A program made the position numbers and the translations under genes. Of a DNA stretch of 64,000 nucleotides, positions 1-10,743 are shown in pieces (the stretch's first letter is position 1; every line of letters begins with the position of its first letter). The notes under the pieces were generated by a model. The model had not been told where the DNA came from. It made no database searches and saw only the letters and a list, made by a program, of their open reading frames with translations. Origin of the DNA: Colletotrichum lupini (Eukaryota; Ascomycota; Sordariomycetes; Glomerellales; Glomerellaceae); contig NC_064681.1 of the NCBI RefSeq assembly GCF_023278565.1, positions 2,542,001 through 2,606,000 on the forward strand. The letters are read 5' to 3'.

Positions 1-1223
1 TAATACACCACAAGTCAGCCTTCCCGAAGCAACTTCCGCGTTGCGGGTACTCCGTAGACTGCAAAGAACGGGAAGAATGGGAAAACAGAATCAAGAGGAA
101 AAAAACAAAGGGAGAGTCCAACGCCACACCTTCTCAGTCTTCGCTATTCAAAATCGCCAAACTCTCGAGACTACGAAAATGCCTCTCAAATCCTGCATCA
201 ATACTCGCGATCAAGGCGGTTGGTACCTCGACGACAAACGATCCGCCAAGGCGACGAGCCGACAACCATGCTTGAGTCGAGTAGAACGTGTTCAAGACTG
301 AGCTTATGACGGACAAGCTAAGAAGACGAGTGTAAAAGGGCTAACAAATGGCCGTAAAACAAACTTCGCCGTCTGGAAGGCCTCAACGCCCGGGAGGGTA
401 CTTTATATATAAGGTAATGGATGGTCCAAGGATTCTTCTCTATAGTATTTCAACCCAAGACTATCGCAAAACAACTGAAGACGTCATTGTTGCTGTCTAG
501 CCCGCGGTTGCTCTGTATTCTTCAGTGAATACTTTCGTACTACCGACTGGCAAGCAACTATATTTTCGATAACTACGTAGTTGTAGGGATATGCATATCT
601 GTGACTGGAGGGAAACTCTAGCTCCTCCAAAGAACAGCCGATGGCCCAATCAATGCGACAATACCAATCCGTCGAAGTCATTGTCTCTCGGTTCAGGAGA
701 TGGCCACACTTGCATGTAGTTATAGACGTTTGACACACATTGAATCACGATTCCGAACTCACATGCCGTTATACAGAGGCAGAAAGGCACTTTGAAAGAT
801 CCATATCTGTTTATGATCGAATTGTACACTATATACAAGAATGGCACATGACAAAAAACACCAGAAGTTACCCAAGCAATGCCCATGATTTCCTGTTCCG
901 ATGTAATTTGTTTTTTTCCCACTCGCAAAAAAGAACACCATTGAACCCGGCCGTGATGTATGTGTTGTCACCAAACCCCAAAAGTTTTTTCCACCCCCTA
1001 GTTGAAGATAAATGATGCAAGCGAGGTGCATGTTGCAAAAAAAGAGCAAGACTCGTCGAAGAAAAAAGCGAAGCGAAGCGAAGGAAGTTTTTGAATCCAC
1101 TGATGGAAGAAGGGGGTTTCTTTCATGTCGTCGTCATGATCACGTTCTAATGTTGTTTTGATGTCGTGATGTAGTTTGATGGAGAGGTTGGTGTGGGTCA
1201 GGAAGAAACTAAGCTTGCTTGCT
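1..1223. other. Non-coding left flank
   Basis: I see no supportable gene here. Open frames are short, lack splice-compatible neighbours and resemble no family I know. A TACTCCGTA motif lies at 48-56, one of several copies of a short word dispersed through the spacers of this window. The right part is the 3' flank of the minus-strand LPMO gene. Confidence 0.6.
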
Positions 1224-2815
1224 TTAGTTGCTCTTCGTCAGGCTGCGGGCCTCGAGGCAGAGACCGAACTTGGTCTGGCAACCGCAAGAGGGTCTGCACT
1301 GCAGAATCTTGCTGCCGCACTTGCCGGCGGCGGAGCAGCAGGAGCCGAAGGTGCTGCCCTCGCAGGTGAAGCCGGTGCTGCCACCACAGGTACCGTCGGT
1401 GGAGGGGACAAGGGCGCCAGAGGCGGGAGCAGAGGCGGAAGGAGCGGCCGGGGCGGCAACGGAGGTGGAAGCCGGAACGGGGGCGGCAGAGGTCACGGGG
1501 GCGACAGTGGCAGCGGGCGCGCTGGTAGCGATAGGGTCCTCGGCGGCGTACTCAGCCGTAGGAGTAGCGGCGGGAGCAGAGGAAGAGGCGGCAACAGCGG
1601 TCTTGGAGGGGGTGGCGGAGGCGACGGCAGCGGCGGCGGTGTTGGCGGAGCCACCGAGGAGGTTTAGGTTGACGGCAGCGGGGATGGCGCCGGGGGCGGC
1701 GACGGTCTTGGCGGTCATCTCGATGGTGGGAGGGCCCTGCCAGTTGCCGGCCGTGCACTGGGCAGAGATGCCCTTGCACATGTTGTCGTTCCAGACGTAG
1801 CAGTTGGCGGCGCCGGTCGGAGGAGCGGAGTCGAAGCACACGTTGCCCTGGGCGTAGCAGGCGTCGACAGCGGCCCAGCAGCCGGTCTGGGTGGTGTAGG
1901 CTTCGGGAGCCTTACCGCACCAGTTGGCGTTCTTGATCAGGCAGTCAGAGGGAACGCCGCCCTCGAAGGAGGTGGACTTTGCGCTGGCGGAAGCGGTGCC
2001 GACGGGGCTGTAGGGCTCGGGGCCGGGGATGGGGTAGGGGTACTGCGGGTTGTCGTAGAGGTTGAAGTTGTTGCCGGCCTCGGAGCCGTCAATGTAGCCG
2101 GGGATGCTGACGGAGTACTGGGAGGGGATCTCGAGAGCGCCGGAGGGGCCATCGGAGACATGGATCTGGGCGCAGCCGACGTAGTACTGGGGGTCGTGAA
2201 GGCTGACGGCCTGGTGGAGGGCGAGGATCTCGGTGCGGACGAGGTAGTAACCAGCGGGAAGGCCAGAGGGGAGCTCGACGGTCAAAAGACCCTTGTTGGC
2301 GATGAGCTTGTCGGTGCACCACTGCTGAGTGGACTCATCGTAGCCCTCGTCCCAGATCTTGAACCAGTTGGGGCCAGCGGCGGCGGTGGTCATGTCGTCA
2401 ACCTTCTTGACGTAGACGGAGCAGGGACCCCTGTGGGAAGGGTCGATGGAGCCCTCGGCACGGGCATCGGGCCACTGGCGGAACTCGAAGGTGAGCTTGG
2501 AGTTGCCGGGGGCAGCGCAGGTGTAAGCGGCAGCGATCTGGCCGTCCTTGCCTGTGGGTGATGTCAGTAAATATGAATATCAAAGTGAGCAGCGCCCAAG
2601 CTCGTTGTTGCTGGACGGAGGCATGGTAGTAGCTTACCGCAAGCCATGTCGTCGCTAGTCAGACCGGCAACGGGGGAGGTGGCGGTGTCTCCCTCCTTGG
2701 GCATACGGATGCAGGTAGCATCACCCTGGGACTCGCCGTTGATGTACAGCTTGGACATGAGGGTGTGGGCGTTGGCAGCGGCAGCCATGGCCAGGGCAGT
2801 GGTGAAGAACTTCAT
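1224..2815 (-). CDS. AA9 lytic polysaccharide monooxygenase with C-terminal hevein-like (CBM18-type) module
   Basis: Secreted copper enzyme that oxidatively cleaves cellulose or related beta-glucans. Two exons, 2638-2815 and 1224-2551, joined over an 86-bp GT-AG intron, give 501 aa. The start at 2815 is chosen because it yields a 16-residue signal peptide (MKFFTTALAMAAAANA) followed directly by the His that becomes residue 1 of the mature enzyme. The copper brace is H17, H99 and Y183, and H172-x8-Q181-x-Y183 is the classical AA9 motif. After the catalytic domain (to about residue 240) comes a Cys/Trp-containing segment (about 260-340), a long Ala/Pro/Ser/Thr-rich linker, and a Cys-rich tail (about 445-490) with the CCSxxGxCG pattern of hevein/CBM18 chitin-binding modules. 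Fungal AA9 enzymes more often carry CBM1. The catalytic family is secure; substrate and the function of the tail are inferred. Confidence 0.93.
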
Positions 2816-5800
2816 TTTGATGGGTTGAAAGTTGGGTATCCTGAGATGAGATGTTGCGTTTTTTGTGCAAGAAAGAACGTCGAGGTCCGAAAAAGATGGG
2901 TTTCTGTGTACAGCTGAGAGCAGGCCTGCTGAAGAAAGTCGAAATCGAAGATATCGAATGAAGGACTGAAATGTAGTTGGTGGTTTTGTTGCTTTGGTGT
3001 AAGCGCTTGGCTCTGCCTTGTTCAAGGAGTGGAACTGTTCAACAGTGACTTCGTGCTGGACGAGAGAGACTGAAGGAGCAAACGAACTGACGAAGAGTTG
3101 TTTGGCTCTGGTGGGTATAATGAATGTAAAGTTCGTTCAAGAAAGAGGACGAACAAGAAGGGAGTGTGGTATCAGCGGCCAGCTGTGTACAGAACGCGAT
3201 GGGGTCAAGAAACAAATAGAGGGAGCGGCCCGATATCGAGGGCACCGAGATGGATTTATATCAACCAACCAACGGTCCATAACCCCAGCGGTCCATGACA
3301 GGGCGAGCCGCGAGAGAGGGTCGGGCTACTGCGTAGCAAGGAGGGAGGGCGGCAGCGGTTTGCACAGTTGCACTACGGATGCTCCATAGTGCCCTTGACC
3401 CTCTCCGAGGCTCCGTCATCCTGTTGGAAGAAGCACTAGCTGGGGGCGGAAGCGAATAGTGGCACTCTTGTTCAGCAAGAAGCTCAACCGCTTTGCACGC
3501 ACCCCCTTTAGACGTGCAGCTCCGCTCCTGCAAGGCCATAGACACCCCTGGTTTGGTTGCTTTCTCCATCTCTCATCTCGGGCGGCCTGGTACCTTGCAG
3601 TTGGCAACGGGCTGTGGACTGTGGGCGGTACCAGTAGCAACGGGCAGCAAGTTGGCTGTTGGCAACCACCCCCACTCGCCTTGTCCACTACTTCAGTGTC
3701 CATTTTACAGAGAGTTTTGTGACTTCTGTCTTTCTCGTCACCTTACTCCGTACTATCTGTGCCTCTTCCGCGCCGCCAAGTTGCCCCCAGTTCCCGTCTT
3801 GCAGGTTACATTGGGTGGTGCGCTAGCGCGGTCATTCTGCCGAAAAAGGCATGCTTCAAGACAAATTGCCGCCGCTGGGTTGGTTGAGTTCCCACAAGAC
3901 AGCCGGAAAGTATACGGGATCTGCCTTGGAGGGTTGCCTCTGTTCAGTCTTTTTCTGCCTGCCTAAGCTAGCCATGGGGTGTCAGATCATGGTGCCGGGG
4001 GCGAGGGGGCGAGGGGGCACAGCAGCGAGATACCGTGAAGAGAGAGACAGATACGGGTGTGCATGTGTGTGGTGGTGAGATGATTCTGCCCGAGAGGAGC
4101 GAAGTGTGAATAGCGAGAGAGAGAAGAAAAAACAGTCTGACCAACAGGAAAGAAGCCTGGGCCCTTGCCAAGAGAAAAACCACTGACAAACAGAGAGGAA
4201 GTTCATATTGCAGGGACTCGTGGCGTGCGTTAGTGGGGACAACGGAGATGGGAAGATGAAACAGAAGTGGGCAGCGCTACTGGGGGCACTTGGGGGTACG
4301 TATCGCTGGTATCTCACTTCCTTCCCATCTTGCCATCCATCCCATCGTCCCTTCCATGGATTTCATCCCATCCTTCCAATCCATGATCCATCCCTCTTGC
4401 CCTCGTCGTCCGAACCCGCCCCGCCCTAATGGCTACGTACCTAGCCATGGTGACTGTCTAGTTCCATTGCCGTCGCCTTCGGGGAATTACTGCGTAGGAT
4501 TTTCCAAGGCACAGAGAGCAAACAAGACCAAGTGATCGACCAAGAGCCGAACAACGAATTAGACGCGCGGTGTTATCATACCATACCACAGGATCAGAGA
4601 GGCATTTCCCTCAGCCCTGGGTCCGTGGTTTGCGGGACCGAATGGATAGCCGCGTCCACTTCTCTCTCCTCCCCGAGTGCCCGAGTCCCCCGACAACGCG
4701 CACAGTCTGGACTCTAGGGACTTGCAACGCCCCTTCTGGAGTCTGCCCACTGAATACCAAGACCGGATCATCGTCATGGAAGGAAGAAGAAGCCCGGTAG
4801 CTGCAGTTGGAGCCAGGCGTTGTCACGCTAGAATCTCCCACCAAACGACGTACTGTGCTGATACGGATACGTGTGTGTGCACACATGCCTCTGACCTCAG
4901 CAGAGAGCGAGCAATGGAAACGCGCAGAGCCGAAAGTTCAGACGCCGTTTTAAGATTCGTCGATCTCCCCTGGCACTAAACCATTTCGGCCCATCTCGAA
5001 AAGCCGAATAGGTGCAGATTCGCGTGTGACGCGCGGGGTTCAGGAGAAGGAGGGGGGATTTACTCGAGTCAATACGGATACCGTCAATCAACTCCCGCGA
5101 GTGTGACTACAGGAGATAACCGTACCTCACTGTGATACCTCAGAGGCGAACCGGAACGTAAAATCTAGGGGCACCCAGGGGCTCGGGAGGGAGGCTGTCA
5201 TCAGCTAGATAACTCGCACTTCAGCTTTTAAACTCGTGTTTAGTTCCGCCTCCGCCGCCACAAGTTCGGCCGTTTGACCAAGACACCAACGACACTTTGT
5301 CTCGAAAAGGTGAAGAAGGCAGGCTGGGATGGGCTGGGCCGGCTAGCTTGCCCGTCTTTCTGATGTCTATCGCCCGAGAGGTTTCGCTTGGCTGCGTCGA
5401 TTGATCGTCTCGTTGACTGATTGGCGCAAGGGGTAGCGGGAACAATTTGGAGAAGGGGGTTGGAGAGTGCTTGTGTTAACACGGAAGGGGGAAAGAAGAA
5501 ACAATCTTGTCACTTGAGATCTTAGTCTGAAAAAGAATCGAGAAAATGAGACGAACCGTGATTGAGGAGAGACAAGTCAATCAACTCCTGACTTGCCTCC
5601 TCAAACGCTGCTGTGCATACCTTACAGAGTGCATCGAATGTCTGCTGAGATGCATTAGCTAATCCATTCAAGCACCAGCGAAGGGGTTCTGGAATGACAC
5701 CGAGCACAGTAAGGTTAAAACGTTTAGGCAAACTGTTTTGAAACCTGGGAAACGCACCTTAACAGCAATTAACTAAGCTGCCAGGTAAGCTTGAACTGCA

Positions 5801-8800
5801 AAGTTGTAACGTACTAAACACATAACTGGGCCGAGGGACCCAGAGCCACGCATGTCCCGGCACCAGGTATCAACTCTTGAGCCTTTCCCACTTGCAACTC
5901 CTCGATCCAGTTTCTCCAGTGTACCAAGATCCAGAAATTCCAAGAGTCCAGCCAAGTCCTGGCCCATTCTCTTCTCAACTGTGAGTTGTGATGAGTTTTC
6001 ATTCGATTTCACTCCCGCACTCCAGTAATCATTTCCCCAGGTTACATTACAGCGAAAGAAAAAAAACCACAAAAAAAAAGTCTTGTTTCTTCGTCGCGGA
6101 CCAGTTGGTGACCAGGCGTCACGCCCTGCCAAGAAGCCCACTCCAGATCCCACCAGTCAAGCCTGTCAGGTGTCTCCGTATAACCTGTCCCGAGCCGCTG
6201 TTTCGTTGTCGCCAATGAAGTCTGGGACATTCCACATGAACCACGCGAGAAGGAAGAGGCGACGTTCGTCTCGTCTTTTTCCCCTCCCCTTTCCCTCCAG
6301 CCGCATCCGAATTCCAAAAATCTAGATCCGAACTGACCGTCGTCCCTTTTCGTTCCCGATTGGCAGCTGAATATAGCTAAACATCACAAACGCAGCCGCC
6401 AGCCGCCCAGCCGCCTTACTGCGTCAAACGTGCATTCTCAACCCTCAGCAGCGTTAGGTTGCTTACTGCGTACTGACTTTTTGGGACCGGCCCCCCCCTT
6501 GAACATGCCCCCCATATGTCCCCCCAACCCCTGAATCAGAACGAAAAGAGGACCAGCAAACGACTGGCTCCCATTCATCGCTGACAAGATCCTCGAAAAT
6601 CTCGCAGCCCAACCTTGTTCTCCACAGTTTCCGCGGTACCTCTCTCTCAGTCTCCCTCTCTTCAATCCATGATCCACGGATCCCTGCCTTGCTGTGGACT
6701 TTCCCTGGTGGCCCGTGAGACGACATCACAGAGGCAAGAAAAGGGGTGGTGGTCTTGACTTCCTATCAGGCCAGCGTCTAGACTTTCCGACTCGTGGCTC
6801 ACTGGCCTCTCTGCCCGCCAAAATGTAGCTGGAATCCACCGTCTGCCCGGGACACCCGTCGGATCTCACATTCATTCACATAGAGCCTCACCGGCTCACT
6901 CTCATTCATCGCGTTCTCACTCTCCATCACTACCTCTCCCGCGGACCATGACCATGGACCGTGGTGGCCCGTGAGTTATGAACCCATAAACCCGTAAGAT
7001 TCCCACCTTCCATGTGGATAATGCACAATCTCGGAGCGACTCCTCTCACACCCATCTCGCTTCTTTCTTGATTTGATCAAAGTTGTTTAATTATGTTTAT
7101 CCCGCTTACCGGTATCTCCCCCCTCTCAGCTTTCTGCTTGTGCTCTCTTTTTCTGCTCTGTTTATCGCGCGCATTTCCGTACTGCCTGGTTCCTAGTCAT
7201 CTACCTTATCCATACCTATAACGGTCGAGGCTCAGCTTGCTACCAGTGGCCGCCGCACAAGTTCTTACCTATTATGTATACAGTATCCATTTTCTGTTGA
7301 TTACGTCCGAATTGTCCGTCCAGGGTCGTGCTTGCCCATTCATCACCGGGGAAGAAAGCCGCGTCCGAAAAGGACAATCCTATTGTTCTCCCTCCACTGA
7401 GGAGGGCGGGGCCCAGTAGATGGTCAGTCAGACACGTTTTCTCTCTCATCAACGAGCATTCCAGCACTGCCCAAAGTGTGACCAGGGAGGAAAGGACAAT
7501 GGGCAGCGAGAAGCGTACACGAGCAGAGTTGGTCACTGGTGAGACAGGAATCAACGTGATAGAAAATGACTCGGGCACAGGCCGAGCCTCAATCGCGTTT
7601 CCACAGCCCACAGCCGTACGACGGTCCGCAGCCCGAGAGTGCGCGGCGTCCCCAGATGAAAATCTTGGTTGCAATTCCAATATCAAGCACTGCGGCACCT
7701 CCTCTCTGTGTATCCACCGATGATTAGGTTCGTCTTTCCGCCCACTCGCCCGTCCCGAAGGAAATAGCTTGTTTGTCTTGCACCGCCCACACTCGCGGGT
7801 CTCGCAGCAAGACATGCCTACCTCAACTCGCTCCCCCCTTACTGTGTACCGAGTATGTCTGTCTGTTTTGTCCGATGCCTCGCCGCTGCGTCCGCACCAT
7901 TTCTGAACTACGCGGCCAAAACCTGCCAAGCCAGAATATCTCAGACATTGGTCGAATCCTAGAACTTGAAACTTTCCAGTTCCCATGGTGCTTTTTCACT
8001 AGTCGTCAAAAGTCAGACACCGTGTTTTGGTATGCACGCGTGCCCCTCGTACGTGCGCATCCGAGAGAGAAGGGATGTGTCGTCCTGCGCTGCGGCTGCT
8101 TGCGCAAAACGATTGTTCCCGTCTTGGCGAAAAGGGATCAAGCCCGCCAACGTAGGTAGGCGAGTTAGATGACGTACGTCATGTCGTGGCCGTTTGTTGT
8201 TTACTGCTACTCTCCTGATGGGCTCTACAACCATCCCAAGCCAAAGCTTTGCTTCTTATCCCCCAATCTGGCAACTTTGTCTGGGGTTTCTGGATTGTCT
8301 CTGATCGGGCTGCCTGAGCCGACGATGGTTGATACAATCCGTTTCCCTTGCTGGGCATCACCGCATGCTTAATCCATGAAGCTTGACCGGGTGCTTTCGG
8401 TGAAAAAACACCATGCCCGCTTTAGCTTCTTGGTCATGATAAGCTGGCATGTTGAAGACGCTTGACTCTGTCTGAAAGGAGTAGAGCATTGTCTAAACTC
8501 TGCAAGACGGCTTGAGATGGTGTCGTACTGTTCACCAGGTATTCTCAATGAATGAAGATACCCTCTTGGCCGCGTCCTGAAATACACCCATCTCTGTAGT
8601 ATGTTGTCTATGATTTGCTCATAGTAACTCCTCGCAGCAGTCATGCGTCGAGGTCAGTTGTCAGGTGCCACGACTATACTAAGCGCAACCACACCAGCCA
8701 ACCATAGCTTGCTACGAGAACATCACATCGGACGACTTGAGGCATCAAGGCGAGAAACTTGGTGGCAGAGAGGAGAGGTTTCTTGATGATTCAAACCCCG

Positions 8801-9214
8801 CCGAGGGAGGAGCGGTTCCAGCCTGTAAGAAGAGCAGGAGCAAAGAAGAGAGGGACACGATTTGCGTCACTCCTCTTACTCAACTCGGAGTCCCTCCACT
8901 CCGTCTCCTATGCATTTCCCCGACTCCTACTTCGCGGGAGCTAAATCACACCTACTATTACACCACACCCCAAAAAAGTCTCTATGCAAAGGGCCAAACC
9001 TATCACTCCCTCCATAATACAGTTTTCCAGCGTTCATTGGTTGAATATTCCAGGTCAATTGAATACTGGGCGGGGGGCTATACACCCTCCCTTACTTCGC
9101 TCTCATTTTTTGGAGTTTCTTTTGATACACGGTATTGTACACACGCCAAAGACCTCGTGGGTATCTTTTACACTTTTTTATGGTTTGAGTCGTTTCTGGC
9201 AGATTTCTCTCTGT
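2816..9214. other. 6.4-kb gene-free spacer
   Basis: This is the upstream region of the LPMO gene and the 3' flank of HSP10. It contains many short open frames on both strands, none with a convincing start, splice pattern or recognisable domain. A TATAAAT-like sequence on the minus strand lies near 3250-3262, about 440 bp before the LPMO start. Copies of dispersed motifs occur at 3744-3752 (TACTCCGTA), 4862-4870 and 5072-5080 (ACGGATA core). Minus-strand stretches around 5522-5731 and 5773-6150 look faintly protein-like but have no ATG or matching exons, so I do not call them. Confidence 0.55.
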
Positions 9215-10085
9215 TTATGACTCGTTGATCTTGGCGAGGATCCTAGGTGAAGGGAATTACGTTAGTGACCTTGTCTTTCTTTTGGTATAACACATCGAAC
9301 TGATTGCTGGCTGAAAGGGTTTGTGTGGTAAAGGGATTGGTGTAGACTTACTCGCTGTCACGGAACAGGTGGTACTCCTCCTCACCGACCTTGACGGGGG
9401 AGCCGCCGAACTGCATCACATCTTGTCAGCCCATCGGATCCATATGTTGTGCTCGTTGAACTAAATCGCCCATCCTGTCTTCACCCGGCCCCATCATCTC
9501 ATTACTCTATTTCCACTTCCGCCGACATTATGCGGCGAAAGAGATGTCAAGTAAAGAGGTGCCGGCTACTGCGCATTCCCGAATGTCACCACCTTTCACA
9601 GGCCAGGTCACGGAAGTAGGGAAGCAGAGAAGCGGGTAGGATCGATGACTGGCGCCGCAGTTGAGGTTGCTGTCAGGGATCGAAAACGTACCTGGGGAAT
9701 CAGGACGCGGTCACCAGAGGCGACACCCATGGGCAACCGCTTGCCGTCTCTGTCGAGGGCACCGGGGCCGACGGCGAGGACCTTGGCCTCGTTGAGCTCC
9801 TTGACGGAGGACTCGGGAAGGAAGATGCCGCTGGCGGTCTTGGTCTCAGCCTTGACGCGCTGGACGAGGACGCGGTCGAGAAGGGGCGCAAGGGCGCGGA
9901 TGGAGCGGAAGGAGGCAGACTGCAATGCGTCTTGTCAGCGAAATGGTTTTGCGAGATGTTGCATTGCTGGCAATGGCGGCAGACAATGTCAAGGGCTAAC
10001 ATGGGGATGCCCGTCGTGCTGCCGACTTAAGGGGAAGGCTGCTGCCGTAATTGAGGCGTAGAATTGAGGGGTGCCAACGTACCAT
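9215..10085 (-). CDS. hsp10: Mitochondrial 10-kDa chaperonin HSP10 (GroES family)
   Basis: Co-chaperonin that caps HSP60 in the mitochondrial matrix during protein folding. Four coding exons give 105 aa, the normal length: 10083-10085 (the ATG alone), 9692-9919, 9352-9410 and 9215-9242. The intron after the ATG starts GTACGT and ends TTGCAG; there is no in-frame ATG at the start of exon 2, so an ATG-only exon is the simplest model. Conserved features include APLLDRVLVQR near the N-terminus, the mobile-loop region with SGIFLPES, VLAVGPG, DRVLIPQ, the tyrosine-less FGGSPVKV version of the usual YGG turn, and a C-terminal ILAKINES. All exon phases agree. Two heat-shock elements lie 125-190 bp upstream of the ATG. 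The family is certain; only the first exon is a deduction. Confidence 0.93.
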
Positions 10086-10209
10086 TGTGACTGTTGTGAT
10101 GGAATTGACAGCGAAAGCGGCAACTTTGGTCTGTTTGGAGGGATTGGGCGGATGACGATCGGTGAAGTGTAGAGTCGATACGGGGGACGAACTTTAAGCC
10201 TTGAAGCTA

Positions 10210-10227
10210 TTCCAAGAGCTTCCAGAA
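10210..10227 (-). promoter_or_regulatory. Heat-shock element, four units
   Basis: The sequence TTC-CA-AGA-GC-TTC-CA-GAA has alternating nTTCn and nGAAn units at exact 5-bp spacing; only the second unit (AGA for GAA) is imperfect. It lies about 125 bp upstream of the HSP10 ATG, as expected for HSF1 control of a mitochondrial chaperonin. HSF1 binding is inferred. Confidence 0.75.
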
Positions 10228-10262
10228 GGTCAACAATTTTTTGGGCCGATCGGCCAAAGGAT

Positions 10263-10270
10263 TTCCCGAA
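10263..10270 (-). promoter_or_regulatory. Second heat-shock element (two units)
   Basis: TTC-CC-GAA, a perfect inverted pair of HSE units, about 180 bp upstream of the HSP10 start and about 36 bp from the four-unit element. On its own it is a weak site; together with its neighbour it supports HSF1 regulation. Confidence 0.55.
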
Positions 10271-10743
10271 CGCCCCACCGTTACATACCCCTGGATATCG
10301 TCCGATTGGCTGTATATGCCGAGGATGAATGAGGTACTTACCAATCGACCATATCGCATTTGACGTACGGACACAGACCATCCACGGATGAAGATGAGTT
10401 GCTACCTTACTGAGACTTGCCTCAGGACGGGACATCTCGTGATATCACTTCATCACGATGAGCTAGGCCAACATATTGAGTCTTTTCTGAATAGTATTAT
10501 CTACCTATCTAATTCAATCGCTTGATCCAAGGCCGTGAGCGGAGCCGCAGCAGCATCTACAAAACCTCAAGACGGACTCCGATACCACCCAAGCTCCAAT
10601 ATCATCGCTGTGTCCCCAATCACGAGGGGCTCATGTCATTCCAAGTGTCTTCCACATCCTGTCCCATTCCAAAACCCCATCTACAACCGGTTAAACGCCT
10701 TTCAGACATGCAATTTGTGTTGACCGCGCCCGTGCTGTGAACC

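Larger units (their letters stand above)
10086..10743 (-). promoter_or_regulatory. HSP10 promoter region
   Basis: This 658-bp spacer separates the HSP10 start from the 3' end of the kinase gene, which lies on the same strand. It holds the two heat-shock elements annotated separately and a CCAAT box on the minus strand near 10311. I see no gene in it. Confidence 0.6.

Noticed and set aside
1176..1800. Gly/Ala-rich plus-strand frames opposite the LPMO linker
   Set aside because: They arise from the repetitive Ala/Pro/Ser/Thr codons of the LPMO linker read backwards and have no independent support.
5522..6153. Two faintly protein-like minus-strand stretches
   Set aside because: Neither has an ATG in a sensible place and I could not join them by phase-consistent splice sites.
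7240..7986. 248-codon minus-strand frame in the large spacer
   Set aside because: Composition is not protein-like, it shows no domain or neighbouring exons, and its length can occur by chance in GC-balanced DNA.
8369..8644. 91-codon minus-strand ORF with a genuine ATG
   Set aside because: It is isolated, with no domain and no signal peptide. A chance ORF of this size is expected in a 6-kb spacer.
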